DNA of 64,000 nt from Stercorarius parasiticus. Lineage: Eukaryota; Chordata; Aves; Charadriiformes; Stercorariidae. The stretch is from contig VWZL01000106.1 of assembly GCA_013396915.1 (NCBI GenBank), positions 395,429 to 459,428 on the forward strand, written 5' to 3'. Below the pieces are notes generated by a model, which worked only from the letters and a program-made list of their open reading frames with translations, ran no database searches and was not told where the DNA came from. Numbering within the stretch: the first letter of the stretch is position 1; every line of letters starts with the position of its first letter. Both the position numbers and the translations under genes were made by a program. Positions 14,111-56,600 of this stretch are shown one piece after another.

Positions 14111-16507
14111 AAAAAGGACAACACTGAAGAGTAGCACAGTTTCTTCTCTCCAGCATTAGGTCATTCACACAAAGTTTGGAAGTCTCAGATTAAATAACCT
14201 CCTCTCCTACAGGTGTTCCTGCATTCTCACCTGACAGCAGAGTACCACAGACATTGTGTATTTAAGGTGTATTGAAGCTTCACAGCTTTGCATAAAATTA
14301 AGACATATTCCCTAGAAAAGGGACCTCAGGAGTCTCACAGCCCTGGAGATGGTCCTGTTTACTGTGACTAAGTAATTTTTCCACTCTCTGTTTCAGTAAA
14401 TATGTAAGTATCGAGCACCAGAAGATTTACTAAGGGTAATGGACCAGGAATACTTTGTCAATTATCACTTGATAAATGGGAAATCCCAGTTCAAACATAC
14501 CATGCTGAATACAGATCACAGGTCTTACCCAGTGTGTGCTACCTTTCAAACAGGAGAGTGGGATTTGGAGAGGCAGGGAGGAGCGGTAAAGAAATGAGCA
14601 TCTCCTCTAGCAATTTTGTCAAGCTGCCTGTCTTTTCCTTCATTTCCCTGTTCTCACAAGTGTTTGAAAACAAAATCCTCTGGAAAGATGACATTTTTTT
14701 TCACTAGCAGTCTGTCCTGTTTATCATAATAGCCAGAGTCCCTCCTGCTAGCCAGGATGTTGACTCTGATCCAAATGACAGAAATGCTGATGGTAGCCAA
14801 AGTAGCAGCCTTCAGCTAGGCCCTAAGCAGTTCTCAACACACAATGGGCACCAAATGTCTACATGGCTGATGCACATCTGCTCTACCTGTCCAAAGGAGT
14901 AACTATCAAAAACTGACTTCTGCAACACTCAGTATCAAGTAATGAGACTGTTGAGAAGAGCTGAGTTCCCCTGATTGCTAACAGAGGGAAAATTTTTGCC
15001 GATGCTTCCTTCCACACCTTCTGGCTCCAACCATCTTGTGTCTTTATAGTGCAATGTGAGTTCCTACAGACTGTAGGAGACTCCAGAATCCAGGAGATTT
15101 TACAACATCTGTCAAGGGGCAAGTGGTAGAGGGGTGAGACCGTTCTCATGAAAGCAAGTCTTGGCAACAACAGCTTTTCCCCAAAGAGTAGCATTTGTGC
15201 TAACATTAGCATCCCACATAAGGCAGATCAGCTTTGTTTTCCTAGAAGCACAGAAAAAATTCATATTCAGAAAAAATTTAAATTTACCTAAGCCAAGTGG
15301 CCCGTAACTTTATAAATGCCAAGCAATCAAGTTGAACTCTCAACTAGCTATGCTCTATAAAAACATACAGACCAAATAAATAGTACTCATCAGAAGCTTA
15401 GCAGAGTAACAGCTCCCTAGGTAAAAGCTACTTTGGTAGCCCTTGAAAGAGAGTCTGTAAAGCCAGAGTGGTAACAGCTGACGACGGAGGAATTAATGCT
15501 CAATGAAGATCACGGACAATAGAAATGATCCCACCTCAAAGCTTGAATCGGTCTCTAGAAAATCAGAATGAGACCTTTTAAATGACAGCTTATCCTATCT
15601 GCCTACTACGGAGCTCCTTGCCTTTTCATATAAAACATATTCATACTCTTTGGCATCAGTGAATTGCACATAAAAAGATAAATACATAAATTCAGTGCCA
15701 ACACAGCTTTTTAGAGGATTTTGCTACACAGAATCACTGGCTTTTCCCGTTTTCAAAATAGAAAAGTAACCAAAAATAAGAAGGCAAAAGGTAAGTTAAA
15801 AAAACAAAACAAAGCCACAGCATCCTGAAGGCCAGGCCCATTATCTGTATTACTACCAAGTAATTCAGAATCTTTCTGAAAAGCTGACAAGCAAGATTGA
15901 GGTTACGAATCTCAGAGGATGTGAAAACAGCTTTTTATGATATTATTCATAAAGTATGACAATGGTTCTGAAACTGTAGGAAACTGCACAGAACCTACTT
16001 GAGCAGAAATCGTCTCTTAATAAATGAATATGACTGAAAGCAAAATTCAGACATGCTTCCAGAAAAAGAGAAAGTGAGCTCCTTCCCCTACCTATCCTGT
16101 GTATTGTACCTCAGAACCAAATCACAAAAAAACTAGGCTCAGGATGATCACATTATACATCTGGGAATTGTATTCTTCATGGATAAAGGTACTGAAAGAG
16201 AATGGAGAAAGAAGAATCTACCTTACCGGCTAGAAACAATCCTTTTGGTGAAATAAAAGATTAAGTTCTTAATTAAAAGAAGAAAAAAAAAACCTACAAA
16301 AAAAATAGCTCGTTTCACTTGTCTTCATTCTGTCCGTCACCACCATCTCTTTCCTAATTGTCAGTGCATTATTTGGGCAGCAATCACACCATGCTTCGCC
16401 AGGCAAATGTCTCAGTCCTTTAAGTGCGACTCAACAGTGGCATCAGGCAGCAGAGACACAAAAGGATCAAACAGCCTGGTGACTATAACATAATGTTAAA
16501 AGGAACT

Positions 16508-17180
16508 GAATATATTCTTCAATATATCCATCAATGACCTGGATGAGGGGATAGAGTGCACTCTCAACAAGTTTGCTGATGACACAAAGCTGGGGGGGGG
16601 TGGCTGACACACCGGAAGGCTGTGCCGCCGTACAGAGAGACCTAGACAGGTTGGAGATTTGGGCACAGAGAAACCTTATGAAATTCAACAAGGGCAAGTG
16701 TAGGATGCTGCACCTGGGGAGGAATAACCCCATGCACCAGTACAGGTTGGGGGCTGACCTGATGGAGAGCAGCTCGGTGGAAAGAGACCTGGGAGTCCTG
16801 GTGGACAACAGGATGACCATGAACCAGCGATGTGCCCTTGTGGCCAAGAAAGCCAATGGCATCCTGGGGTGCATCAAGAAGAGTGTGGCCAGCAGGTCGA
16901 GGGAGGTCATCCTCCCCCTCTACTCTGCCCTGGTGAGGCTGCATCTGGAATACTATGTCCCGCTCTGGGCTCCCCCGTTCAAGAAGGNTTCTTTACCCTG
17001 AGGGTAGCAGAGCACTGGAATAGGCTGCCCAGAGAGGTGGTGGAGTCTCTGTCTCTGGAGACATTCAAAACCCGCCTGGACGCATTCCTGTGCAACCTGC
17101 TCTAAGGTGACCCTGCTCTGGCAGGGGGGTTGGACTAGATGATCTCCAGAGGTCCCTTCCAACCCTATGATTCTATGAAG
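16508..17180 (+). mobile_element. CR1 LINE, 5'-truncated, reverse transcriptase C-terminal part and 3' end, with internal gap
   Basis: The sequence enters CR1 inside ORF2 just before the catalytic box: 16523-16590 encodes [20 protein letters not shown], the FADD motif of the reverse transcriptase. A run of nine G (16592-16600) breaks the frame. The next 140 codons (from 16573, other frame) read [20 protein letters not shown] and [18 protein letters not shown], typical of CR1. At the N (16988) about 270 bases of normal CR1 are missing. It then resumes at the final LRVAEHWNRLPREVVESLS segment and the 3' end with GATTCTATGAAG. No poly(A) tail is present, as expected for CR1. It is antisense to TTBK1. 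Confidence 0.93.
16988..16988. other. Single N inside CR1 (probable gap or collapse)
   Basis: The only ambiguous base in this region sits exactly where the CR1 loses an internal stretch of about 270 bases, judged against the copy at 24574-25660. It probably marks a short-read assembly join, not a real single base. Confidence 0.8.
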
Positions 17181-19028
17181 TAAATATTTATGTATTTTGT
17201 ATTGTATCATTTTTGTCAAAAAGCTTCACCACCTGAAGAGTGGCATGGGAGAACAGGTACATTAGGTATATGAGACTTGACCCCACATGATCCTCCCACA
17301 TCCCAAACAAACAGAGACTTTTTACCACTCTCAGCAGAGCACACTCCCACCCCTCTGGGGATCCCCATGTCTTTTTTCAGGAAAAGATTATCTGTCATTA
17401 GTCCTTTCACAAGGCCCATCTGTGGCAAGCAACAATCATCCATCAGAATGACCAGAATTAAGACCGACCTTCTCAGAGTCTTGCATCCTAAAAAAAGTCC
17501 ATCCTCACCCACACCATCCCAAGCAGGACACAGCTTGTGACACACAGCTAAAGAATCTTTTGCTCTGAAAAATGTCAAGGCTGGATGTAGTGCTGTTTTC
17601 AAAAACAGGGCCTGGGAGTATTCTCTAAGGATGTAGCAAAATAACAGCAAAGTAATTTTAAGTTAGTGGGAGAAAGGAAGAAAAGAGAGGATCCAAAAGA
17701 AGAGACATCTGGAAAAAATAGTTTTTTCAATTGTAAAGAAAGAACAGTGTTCAAACAATGGTATTTGAAATACAGATATAAAACATAGTCGCTTCACTGA
17801 GGCAATGAAGAAATAAATTTTGCAGAAAACCAAATACCAATTTCAATCCATAATGATCTTGAATTCTGAATGCAGAAAGAGGAAAGGAGTGGGACTGCAT
17901 TTTGAAAAGGGCAGTATGGAAAAAGGGTTATCCCCAAACTAAACAGCTTTGACAAGGAAGACCAGTACACATAGTGTGTTTCTTTTTAAGACTAAGATGC
18001 AGACACAACCTCTGGAGCTGCTCCTATCTATGGCTAAATAGAAAAGGCTTGCAATGTCCAACTGAAAATACTTATAAAAAAAGAAGAAAAAATAGAAGAA
18101 AAATCCTCCAGCTGTGTTGACAAAATCTGCTCACTGATCTTTGCTTTCTTCCCACTCCCCAACCATATCCTGCACTACAGAGTCTCTGAATTTAGCTCTC
18201 ACGTTGTCAAGATGTTCTGGAACAACAATTATCTTGCAGATCGAAAAGATGTGCAGACCAATAGGTATAAGCCTAGGATGATAAACGGAGAGATTGTCTG
18301 AGCCCTCCCTGCTTGAGCTGTGTTCCAAAATAAATCTAGGAATGCTCTGACTGATACCTACAGCATCTGAAGCTTCACGCACCCTTATGAGTGACCCCAG
18401 AAAACACACTGCTGGTAAAAGGACTGAAGATAACACACATGTCACGTGGCGCAAGTTAGGCCTCCTGCCCTTACCTCCCCTCCAAGCAGGCATGCTGAAA
18501 TATTCCTGCTAAGAAATCTGGACAGGGGGAAATATACATAAAACCAAAGCCAGGCAAGGGTGAGTACAGCATTACCAGTTGCAGTTCACAGTAAGCCCAG
18601 CCTCTGAGATCAGGTCAGCCTCTAACTTCTAGCATTTTTTTCATAAAAAGCTTTAAGAACGCACCAACCTGGTTCCTCAGATCACAGAGAACTGAACTAG
18701 ACCAGTCCTCTGGGACTACAGAAGTTACATGGCCAGCACTGGGCTCACCCTCTTTGCTTGGCCATAATGTACTCAGTAAGTATTCCAAGCCTATGGAAAA
18801 CATCATTATCCTAAAGGGAAAAAAAACAATAAATAAAAAAGCACACACCTTGTAAGACAAAAGCAAGCATCACTTCTTAGATTCCCAACTCAGCTGAAGT
18901 CATCTGCTGCTTCTCACCTTGCAGAAATGCAGGCCAATATAATGACCAAGCATAACAACCACAACCCAAACAAAATCACAAAACCTTTCCATGCCTAAGC
19001 AGTTGCAAAAGTGGGAAAAAAATACTTA

Positions 19029-47739
<28,711 letters not shown>

Positions 47740-48614
47740 CTGGGGAAAAAAGGGGCGGGGGGAAGGAATGACAAAATTAGTACAGGTCACGGCAGAAGTA
47801 CATGCTACATTTCCACAGGTTTTGCTTATGACTAAATCAGGACCGATGTCTTAGGAAAGAAGGCAAACTCACCTTGCAAACACCTGAGCTCACTCCATGC
47901 ATAAACTTGGCAGACGCAACCATGCTTCAAGTCAGCAGCACAAACTAAAAGGGTGACAATTACCAGCTATACCATGCAGGAGTCCAGTGCTCTTGGGCCT
48001 GACAGCCAACAAGTCAAAGAGACTCTAATGCCAAATGCTGCAAGAGCTGTTATTGTTACCAGGCAAAAAGGTCTTGCTTTAACAGAGCAGCTGCTACATA
48101 GCCAGTTTTTATGGTTTTCATTGGATGACATCCAACACAAATCAGAAAGGTTTGCCAGGTATTGCATTCAATAAGCCTCAAAGCATCTGAATAGGGTAGA
48201 AGGGCCTTTACAGAGCCAGGATTACAGATGCTATCACTGTGATGAACAGCCAAGCAAAGAAGATGGGGATGGTTAGAAAGGGCTTCAGCCATGGATAAAT
48301 TAGTCCTTCTCATAGCATACACACAGTGCTAAAAATGATCAAATTAAAATACAGACAGATATCTTGCTCCTATGGTGTTTGCATTCTATCTCATGCCCCT
48401 TCTTCCTGCTTTTAGAGGGAGCTCCAGATAGCCTATGCTGAAATTAATTTTGTTTTGAGGTTTTTGGTTATAATTCTTCTACAAATATGACTTTCAGATA
48501 CACATTAACTCCACTTTCCTGGAAGAAAATGAATTGGAACAGGACTAATACAAGATTTTCCTATTGCATTTCATCTCTTCCTGTTAGATATTTTGCTGGT
48601 TTTAGAAGTAGGCC

Positions 48615-48650
48615 GGATCTTTTATTAAGCATGGATCTTTTATTAAGCTT
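48615..48650. repeat. 18-base tandem duplication
   Basis: GGATCTTTTATTAAGCAT (48615-48632) is followed directly by a copy at 48633-48650 that differs at one base (A to T at position 17). It is probably a replication-slippage duplication. Confidence 0.85.
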
Positions 48651-51600
48651 TCTCGGCAGTTCTACCATCCTTCTCCCAAAATATGTAATATTTTCCTTCC
48701 TAAAAATGAGTGTTACTGTGGCACTCTGACTGCAGACTTAAATAAGATTACAACATAAATACCAAATTAGGAAAAAAGACTAGAGCTGGTCATTCAACCA
48801 TCGCACTTCTTCAGGCCCAAAAAAAAGGAAAAAAAGCCACCAGTGAATTATGAGCTCAAGTAGAGAAAAGAGCTCATTCCCTAGCAATAAAAGGACTGAG
48901 AAGGAAGGACAGGAAGTGACCAGCATGTAGTGTGCACAAGGAAGCAGCCGACAGAAGTATGTCAAAAGTGGAAGACATAGAGGGGGATCAAACAAAACAT
49001 GAACAAAAGACTTCAAAGAGATCTTCTCAAAAGATCTTCACAGAAGAAGACTTCATTCCAGATATAGAAGATAACTACATGAAAAAAAGGAGCAGCAGAC
49101 TAATACAGAAAGAGGGCTGCTGAGGAACGTTGACACAATCCAACATCTGCTACAGTACAATCAAAATGGTAGAAGATAAATAAGAAGAAACTGAATATTA
49201 AAGAAATTCAGAAGAAAGATGCTGCAAAATGCTCTGAATTCTCATAGAAAGAGTCCTGCATCGCTATGGGGTAGCAGCCCTTTCAGCCATCAGGTATTGA
49301 AGTAAGAAACTGGAAAGCTCTCCAATGAGAGAGTACATGCTGTGTTTGGCAGCACCACATTTGTGCTGTTTCTTCGTAATGAGAAAGCCTAATGCCATTT
49401 CCAGCCTCCTTTATGCTCACCAGAACACCTGAACTGACCTTCCCTAAGCTATCAGCGAGCTCTGCATACGCTGTGCACCCAGCCTCCCTGCACATCACCA
49501 CAGGCTGCACAGGAGAGAGAATCCCCACAAAAATATCTTTTAGGCTGGCTTTTCTTATGTTATTTAAAGAAAAGTAATTTAATTATAGAGGTCCCAAACT
49601 CTCAACATTACAAAAACTATAAAAACCCCAACATTAACACACAGGTACAGAAAAAAATATCCCCTCCCCTCTCTTGAAGGTCCGTCTCTTGGCATCACTT
49701 CATGAAGACAGGTACAGCACAGTGCAGGCTCTGGATTGCAGGGGATACAAAGGCAGCTAGAGATCCAGGACATGAGGTGGTAGTAGCAACAAACACAGGT
49801 AGAAAGAAGTTTAGGAGTTTTCCAGAAAAAGTCAGCCATGCACTATTTTTCACTTTGAAGCAAAACACCTAAAAAGTATATTACATGATGTACGCATTAG
49901 CGATGCATGTGCATAATAAGATTTCGGTCTAGTGACTAGCAGTGGAAAATAATTCCAAGGAATAATTTTAGAGGAGAGACACAGCGCCAAAGTCTACGAG
50001 CACGCAAAGCTAGGCAAGGTAGAACTGCTTTCCCTGGTGCACAATTCCATTTTCCTTCATCAATGTTATAATACATGTGTACAAAGATAACACAATTATT
50101 ATTTAAAGGAGTCACATAAATCTTCACTGGCTTTGAAACAGAACAAAATCCTCCTGGGCACTACCATGAATAGCAGCCATTTGGCAATACAGAATTACAG
50201 AACTAAGTTTATGGATATGCTCTGGTGTAGCTGGGTGATGAAGCCAAAACAAAAGCCGATTTAATTACAGCCTGAGACAAATTTCAAGCTGTTTTAGATC
50301 ACAGTAGCAGCACAAAGCAGAGTTAACGTATCAAAAATTTGTTCCTGAGGCAGTACTAATACTGCAGAAACATGCTCAGGCCTATAGACCATGGGTTTAC
50401 CAGACTAAGACCGAAACATTGCCTACACCCATGGCAAGACATAACACATTAACCTAGATCTCCAGAAGCATCACAAAGAAAGGGCAAAAGACGGGATGAA
50501 GTTACCTTAGTGCAGAAAACATAAGCACATTTAAATCATGCTTCTAACTTAGGCATCATTGCAATTCTCTCTAAATCAATAAAATATAGTGTAAATAGTG
50601 TTTGAACAGCATCAAGCCTGCAGCCAGACCTCTGCTAGAGCTGAATTTGCTAATGTAGCTACAAAAAGGAGGCGGCGAAGGATGGGTAGTGGGGGAGAGG
50701 TAAGGCACTACCACCTCTTCCCAACACACAGCAGAGAGCATCATTTCTGTATGTTAAATGTTAAGTGGTGTTAAGGGGAATTGGAGGAGAGATGGAAGGA
50801 TTGTATCTCTCTTGAACTCCAGTAAAGCTGTTCCCAATTCAAAGGGTGACCAAGCTTATGAACTTTGACATATCTGCATTAGCTTTAGCTTTAAAATGTA
50901 CACACTGTAGAATGTAGAGACGTATAAGTTTGAAGATAGTGGCTGAGAAGACAAGAACTTTCAGATTGTCTTTTCCTGTAGAAAGTGTACAGGATGTCAA
51001 GAAATGATTGTACCCCTCTTCCATGAGGACAGGCAAGAGAGCTGAGCAATCCTAAGATACTGTAAAACTGGCTTCCTAGAAATAGCAAGTGAAGCAGAAA
51101 TGAAAGCAGCTGTGAGAAAGAAACAGTGACAACAACAGGACCAAATCTCATCTCTTGGCCAATCAGCATGAAGAAGTGTGAAATCAGCTCTTGCATACTG
51201 CTATCTCTTCCAGCCCATATTGCAGAAACTTTATAGTTTTATAAATCTGGTCTTGGCCTTTAAAAAAAAGAAATCAAAACCCCATGCTTCAACAGGCTAA
51301 TAAGCCCCACTATGTATTCTGACACACTGCTCTGCTAGCCGTTCCTTCCTTTTGGCATCAAGACAGTTGCAGTCAATAGCACTCGTGGGTAAATGGTCTG
51401 CTTATTTTCAAGGCAGCTTACAAAAATCTGATACACTATAGCAGCAATTATTTAGCCAACATGAAAATCAAGACCGGGCAGAGAAGCATGACTGGGATAG
51501 GCAACAATAACAAAATTAGGAGGAAAGTCTACGAGAATTTCAGTGCAAGGCCTGATGTTGCAATTAGTGTGGCAGAGTCTTACATCAAACGCATCTGCCT

Positions 51601-53622
51601 TGTTCACACGTGTGTTCATCAGGAGGCAAACTAGACCAAGCAAAAGTAACTTCATACAAGTTGTTAAGCTGAAGAAATCTTCGCTGCAGATGCTAAAAGC
51701 TTACATAGATTCAAAAAGTGACTTGACAAATTCACTAAAAATAATAATAAAAAAAAATTCCATTAAACAGTTACATACAAATATTCCATCTTTAGCTTAG
51801 GAAGCCTTCAATTCACAAATCACTGAAGGTGGCAGGAACATTCTGTGGAGTCATTTTATAGGGTTTTCGGCTTTTATTCTCTACCCTAGATATCCACTCT
51901 TGGCCAACTTAGGATGGGACAGTAGCTCAGATGACCTGTGATACAACTCAGTATGGCCAGACTTGTGTTTTTATCAGTTACTTCCAGTGGAAGTAGTGTA
52001 TATATAATATACATGTCTCCTTTATCCCTTCAAGGAGGTCAGAGACCAAAAAATAAAGAATCAATCAAAAAGTCCCATGTACACAACCCAATTACCTATC
52101 TTAGAATGTTCTTTTTCATGCAAGCAATATTTGAAACAACTTTACTGGAAAAAATATTTCCTAATTTTACAGGATCATAGCACTCTTAAAATTAAACTTA
52201 AATATGGAGCATTCCCCGTGGAAATTCCTAATGTATATATGAGATCTTTCCTATGTTAGCTTACTTCAGTCTCAGTATACTGTGGCAGCAGTGCTCAAAA
52301 TACAGCCAAACTCAAACAAACATCAAGTTGAAAACTTATCAGCCAGAAGGTCGTTATTAAACAGCAGAACAAAGCTATGTAGGTCTGTCTCTCACCATCT
52401 TACTAAAGGTCCTGGATAATCTTAAGTGTCTTAATCTCACTGTTGCGGAATTGCAATATCCCACTTTATTTCAGGACACATCCTCACCTCTGGAAGCCTA
52501 CAAATCAGAACAATTAGAACAAGTGAAGTTTATCGAGACTGCTGTAGCCCATGACCCTCTTTACTCGACCAAATTCCCCACCGTGAGCACGGATCCACCT
52601 TAAGAGCAGATCCCAATGATGTTTCAGAAAGCTGGTGCAAACTACAGCTTTTTAGGTGAGACAAAGCTGGACATCTGCAAAAACCAAAGAAGTAACCCCA
52701 GTAAACTGCAGTCTAGAAATAAGATCAACCTCCCTGTCCAATACTTGCATGGGAGGAACAAACAAAAACCAGTTGTAAATAGAATTTAAGCATAACTTAG
52801 CTGTTCCCAACATGAACTTTACTGGCATTAAGCCAAAATGGAACAGATGGGGTGGGGAATAAGAGGAGAATATAACAAGTAGGATTGAGAGTGCTTAGAA
52901 GTAAGAAAGAAAACATGGAGTTTCCAAGTGGAACTGAGCAGCTGAACTGGGGCTCAGTTAATGGCAGCATTAACTGCACGCAGTCAGTGTCACTCACTGT
53001 TTTACAAACGTCATCTGCTTACACCACACAATACCAATTATAAAAATTAAATCCCTCACATTAAAACAAACAAACCCCCCCTTAAATCTTTGTATAAATA
53101 AGTTGTACCATGCACTAGCATTCTGTTATTAGGGTAGAAATGTATACGACAGTACAGGAAATGCGTTGATTAAAAAAAAATACAGTGCACTGGGCTAACA
53201 GCCCCTCAGCCCTGGAATACATCATACCTCCTGCTGAACTTGAAACAGCAATTAAAAACAAGTCATACGCTGTTAGGGTAGGTCTGACAGCAGGAGCTCG
53301 AAAGGTTCTGAATTGTTCCTTGAAGACACATATCTTCCTTCATTGCCTGCCTCTGCTGTAGCAAACCCTGCTTAGAGAGCAGGCTCAACTCCTAGCAGCT
53401 GCGGCTTAAAGTCTCCTCTGTGACATATTCTTCTCATAGGCATGCAACGGCATCAGCCTTAGAAATTCTGGATTTGCTATTCACAGCATTTCATTTCTGT
53501 AAAAAACAAAACATCTAAAGGTGAGGTTGCAAGATACTGGGACTGTTCTTCACCTTTGAAAGGTTTATGACCCTTAAGGAGTGATGTAGCTATGACCGGG
53601 AAAAACAAAAACCAAAAAGCCA

Positions 53623-53640
53623 AACCAACCAACCAACCAA
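53623..53640. repeat. (AACC)n short tetranucleotide repeat
   Basis: About four and a half AACC units, next to AAACAAAAACC-type sequence. It is a candidate microsatellite. Confidence 0.8.
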
Positions 53641-56600
53641 AAATATCCCCTCCCCAAAACAGCTGCAATCAAGACAGACAGGTCCAGATTCTCTGCTAAC
53701 ACGAAGCTGCACTGAACAGAAAATATATAAATATATTAAATATAACAGATACACCTTGACATCATTATTATAGCTACCTGGTTGCACAGCCAACTGAATG
53801 TAGTATTGCCTGCACAGTGACACTTAACGAGTAACAGCATACGACCTAAGCAAACCAAACAAAACCCCCAAACACATAATTTCATACTGCCAGAGACGGT
53901 ATTCACACACATTACAGAGCAGTCAGACATACCAGAGATTTCTGTGCCAAAATCACCTATCTACAGGGAGAATCAGCACAGTTAATGATGACAACAAATC
54001 ATTAGGAACACACACCAGATAAGCACGCCTGCACTACTGGCAGTTTATGTGATCCTAATCCTCTCCAACTACATCTCGGCAACAAAGCTAAAAAAATTGG
54101 AAGCAGGAGAGTTTGAGAGGAAAGTCTGTTACCTTCCACCAGTCTCCCTGACCCAGTTGCTCCAATTTTTGATCCAAGCAGAAAATTAAATCCAATGCCA
54201 GGAAATCCCTCTAATATCACAACCAGCTTAACCTCTACTAATTTAACAGGCAAACATTATAGCCTGCTTACAATTAACATTGAACTGCAGCTTAAGAATA
54301 TCTACCTGCAAAGTAAATACAGATCACAATTTGCAAACCTTGTAGTATATATCTGAATAAAAGTAAGAAGTAAGCAGAGGTTATACTTATGGTATCAGAC
54401 CTAAGCTACACCTGACACCACCAGAAACACCACACAGAGGTATGTTTTCATCACCTGATCCTGGGACCAGTTTGTTTAATTGATCCTTAGCCAAGTCCTC
54501 TCTCTTCTCCCTGCAGAGCATTTTTGTGGGGAGCCTGTTACTCATCTTCCCTCAAATGTGGCCACTCCACATTTGAGAGTTGCTTTTCATAGCTGGGGTC
54601 AATAGTACCCTCCTCAAGTCCTTATTCTTGGAGAACAGTATTTTACCTTGAAAAATCAACTCAGCCATAAAGAAAACTGAAAACATCTGTTGCTCAATGG
54701 CCTTGTACATAATCAATTATATTAGGTTATTAAAAGGCCCACAGCCTGAGATCAATCATTTTAAACCTTCATTCCACGGAAAATGGTGCTCATCTTACCC
54801 ATTCAAATCATTTTATGATAGACGCAGTCACCATAATTATCAAGGATTAAATAAACTTGTCAAAAAACTATTCAGAGATTAGGAACATAACAGTAAATTC
54901 TGGATCAGAGATTTTGTATTTTCATTCAAATTCTGGAAGACAGGGTATTTTGCAGGGAAAAATCAGCTATTTATAGATTTGCTACACAGACTTCATGTTG
55001 CCAAGCGCTTTCTGAAATTTAATAAAAATTAGCATAAGTGGAGTAACTGCCACTTACTGCACTGATACATCATATCAGACTAAATGAGACTAAACTGGAC
55101 AAAAATGTTGCAGTTTTCAAGCCCACTGCTGATCACAGCAGAGATTCTGTTTGGTATTACACAGAAGAGATTGCCCGGGACTGACAAAAATGTTTTATCA
55201 TGCCAACTGTTAGTCACTATAATCATCTCTCTACAGCACTTCTGTAACCATTTTTCCCATTTTTGTAAGGAACTCCTTCCCTTCCTTGGAGCATGCTCAG
55301 GGGAGCATATTCAACCTTCCTGCAAATCTACAGTTTCATTCTCTGATCTGCAGCCTCACCATTTTTTAGTTTTCAGACATCTGGTGACTTGCCCGAAGGT
55401 GATGTCCTCATGGCTGACCCACTTTTTCTTCTACCCTTGGGAAATCCCAGTGCATTTTGAACCATATTCAATGGTTTTCTGAGCTTTTTTCTCATAGACA
55501 GAAGTCCCCAGAGGTGTAAAACTTGGTTTTAGATTGGAAGCTCAAATTTAACTGTTATTTGGAGGATCTACAGTTCTAGAGGAATTTGTTTCATTTGTAG
55601 TTAATATCTAAATATAATATTAACAAAGAAAACAACATCAAGACAGATAATGGCTGTGGCCTGCACCTGTTTTTCTCTATGCCTGAACACCATAGAAAAA
55701 TATATGAAAACTCTTGTATATGCAAGCATGGTCTGTTTAATTTCTTTCTGCGCTGCTGTGTCACTTTCCAAGGAGAAATGGTGTTACTAAGATTATGGAA
55801 GAGTTTTACAAGGTAGTCTGGACTGCCTCTGTTAAGCCACTTCCACATGTGTCAACGATGCCATATAGTTCGTAACTGTCAGTATCTGCTTGCATTCTCC
55901 CAGCCCATGCAAATAATCATTCCCCATCCATAAGTCTGCCTATCTGTTGAGTTAAGCAGTGCTATGACTTAGGCATGTGCCTTCTCATTCTGCTATCAGA
56001 TCTTACACCAGCTCATTGTGCTTGACAGAAAAATTCCTTTACTATTATTCTCAGGGAAGAAAAAAAAAAAAACAACAAAATTCTTCAAAATGTATTCTTC
56101 AGGGTAGATTCATTGTAATAAGCCATATTTGTACTTTGATCCTTAATTTGCCAGTTCTATGACAGGTAACTGAATCCTGAGAATTTCCTATTACAGACCA
56201 CAGATGGTCAGAATTTGTTTCCATAAAAAGCATCATAAAACTTATATCATATTTGATTGTAAAAATAATTTCTATTCTATTCATAGCTGTAATAAAGTAA
56301 TGGAAAACTAAATTTTGTACCTGAGCTGGCCAAAGCTCATAACAATTCTTCAAACTGATCTCAACCTAAAATGGGAAATTGCGCATTCTGTGCTCAACTT
56401 GACAGAGTAAGCTGGCTACCGGCAAATGCTTCTAATAATATTCCACAGACAAAACAATTACTGGTTCAAGTCCAGCCTAGGATGTTTGGAGGGGCAAAAA
56501 AATGTATATCATTTCACCACAATCAGAAACACGGGCAGCAAGGTTAAAGAAAATCTGTTTCGCAAAAGAAGCAACAACCACACTATAAATACCAGCTGCT

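Noticed and set aside
16467..17219. Several overlapping ORFs of 80-147 codons on both strands
   Set aside because: They are the CR1 reverse-transcriptase remnant and its antisense shadows, not host genes.
17216..17650. 144-codon minus-strand ORF next to a CR1
   Set aside because: It has no domain, its composition is unlike a known protein, and it does not match CR1. It is most likely a chance open frame.
18131..18493. 120-codon minus-strand ORF, about 550 bases downstream of the last TTBK1 exon
   Set aside because: Tested as the possible next kinase exon: it contains nothing like FRGTVRYAS or HDDLWSLFY, and no other family was recognised.
55084..55482. 132-codon plus-strand ORF
   Set aside because: Stop-free runs of this length are expected several times by chance over six frames of 64 kb. 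There is no recognisable motif, no splice context and no family resemblance.
56455..56485. tRNA-like B box (GGTTCAAGTCC)
   Set aside because: The T-arm would have only four paired bases, the upstream A-box match is imperfect and no acceptor or anticodon stem could be formed. Probably chance.
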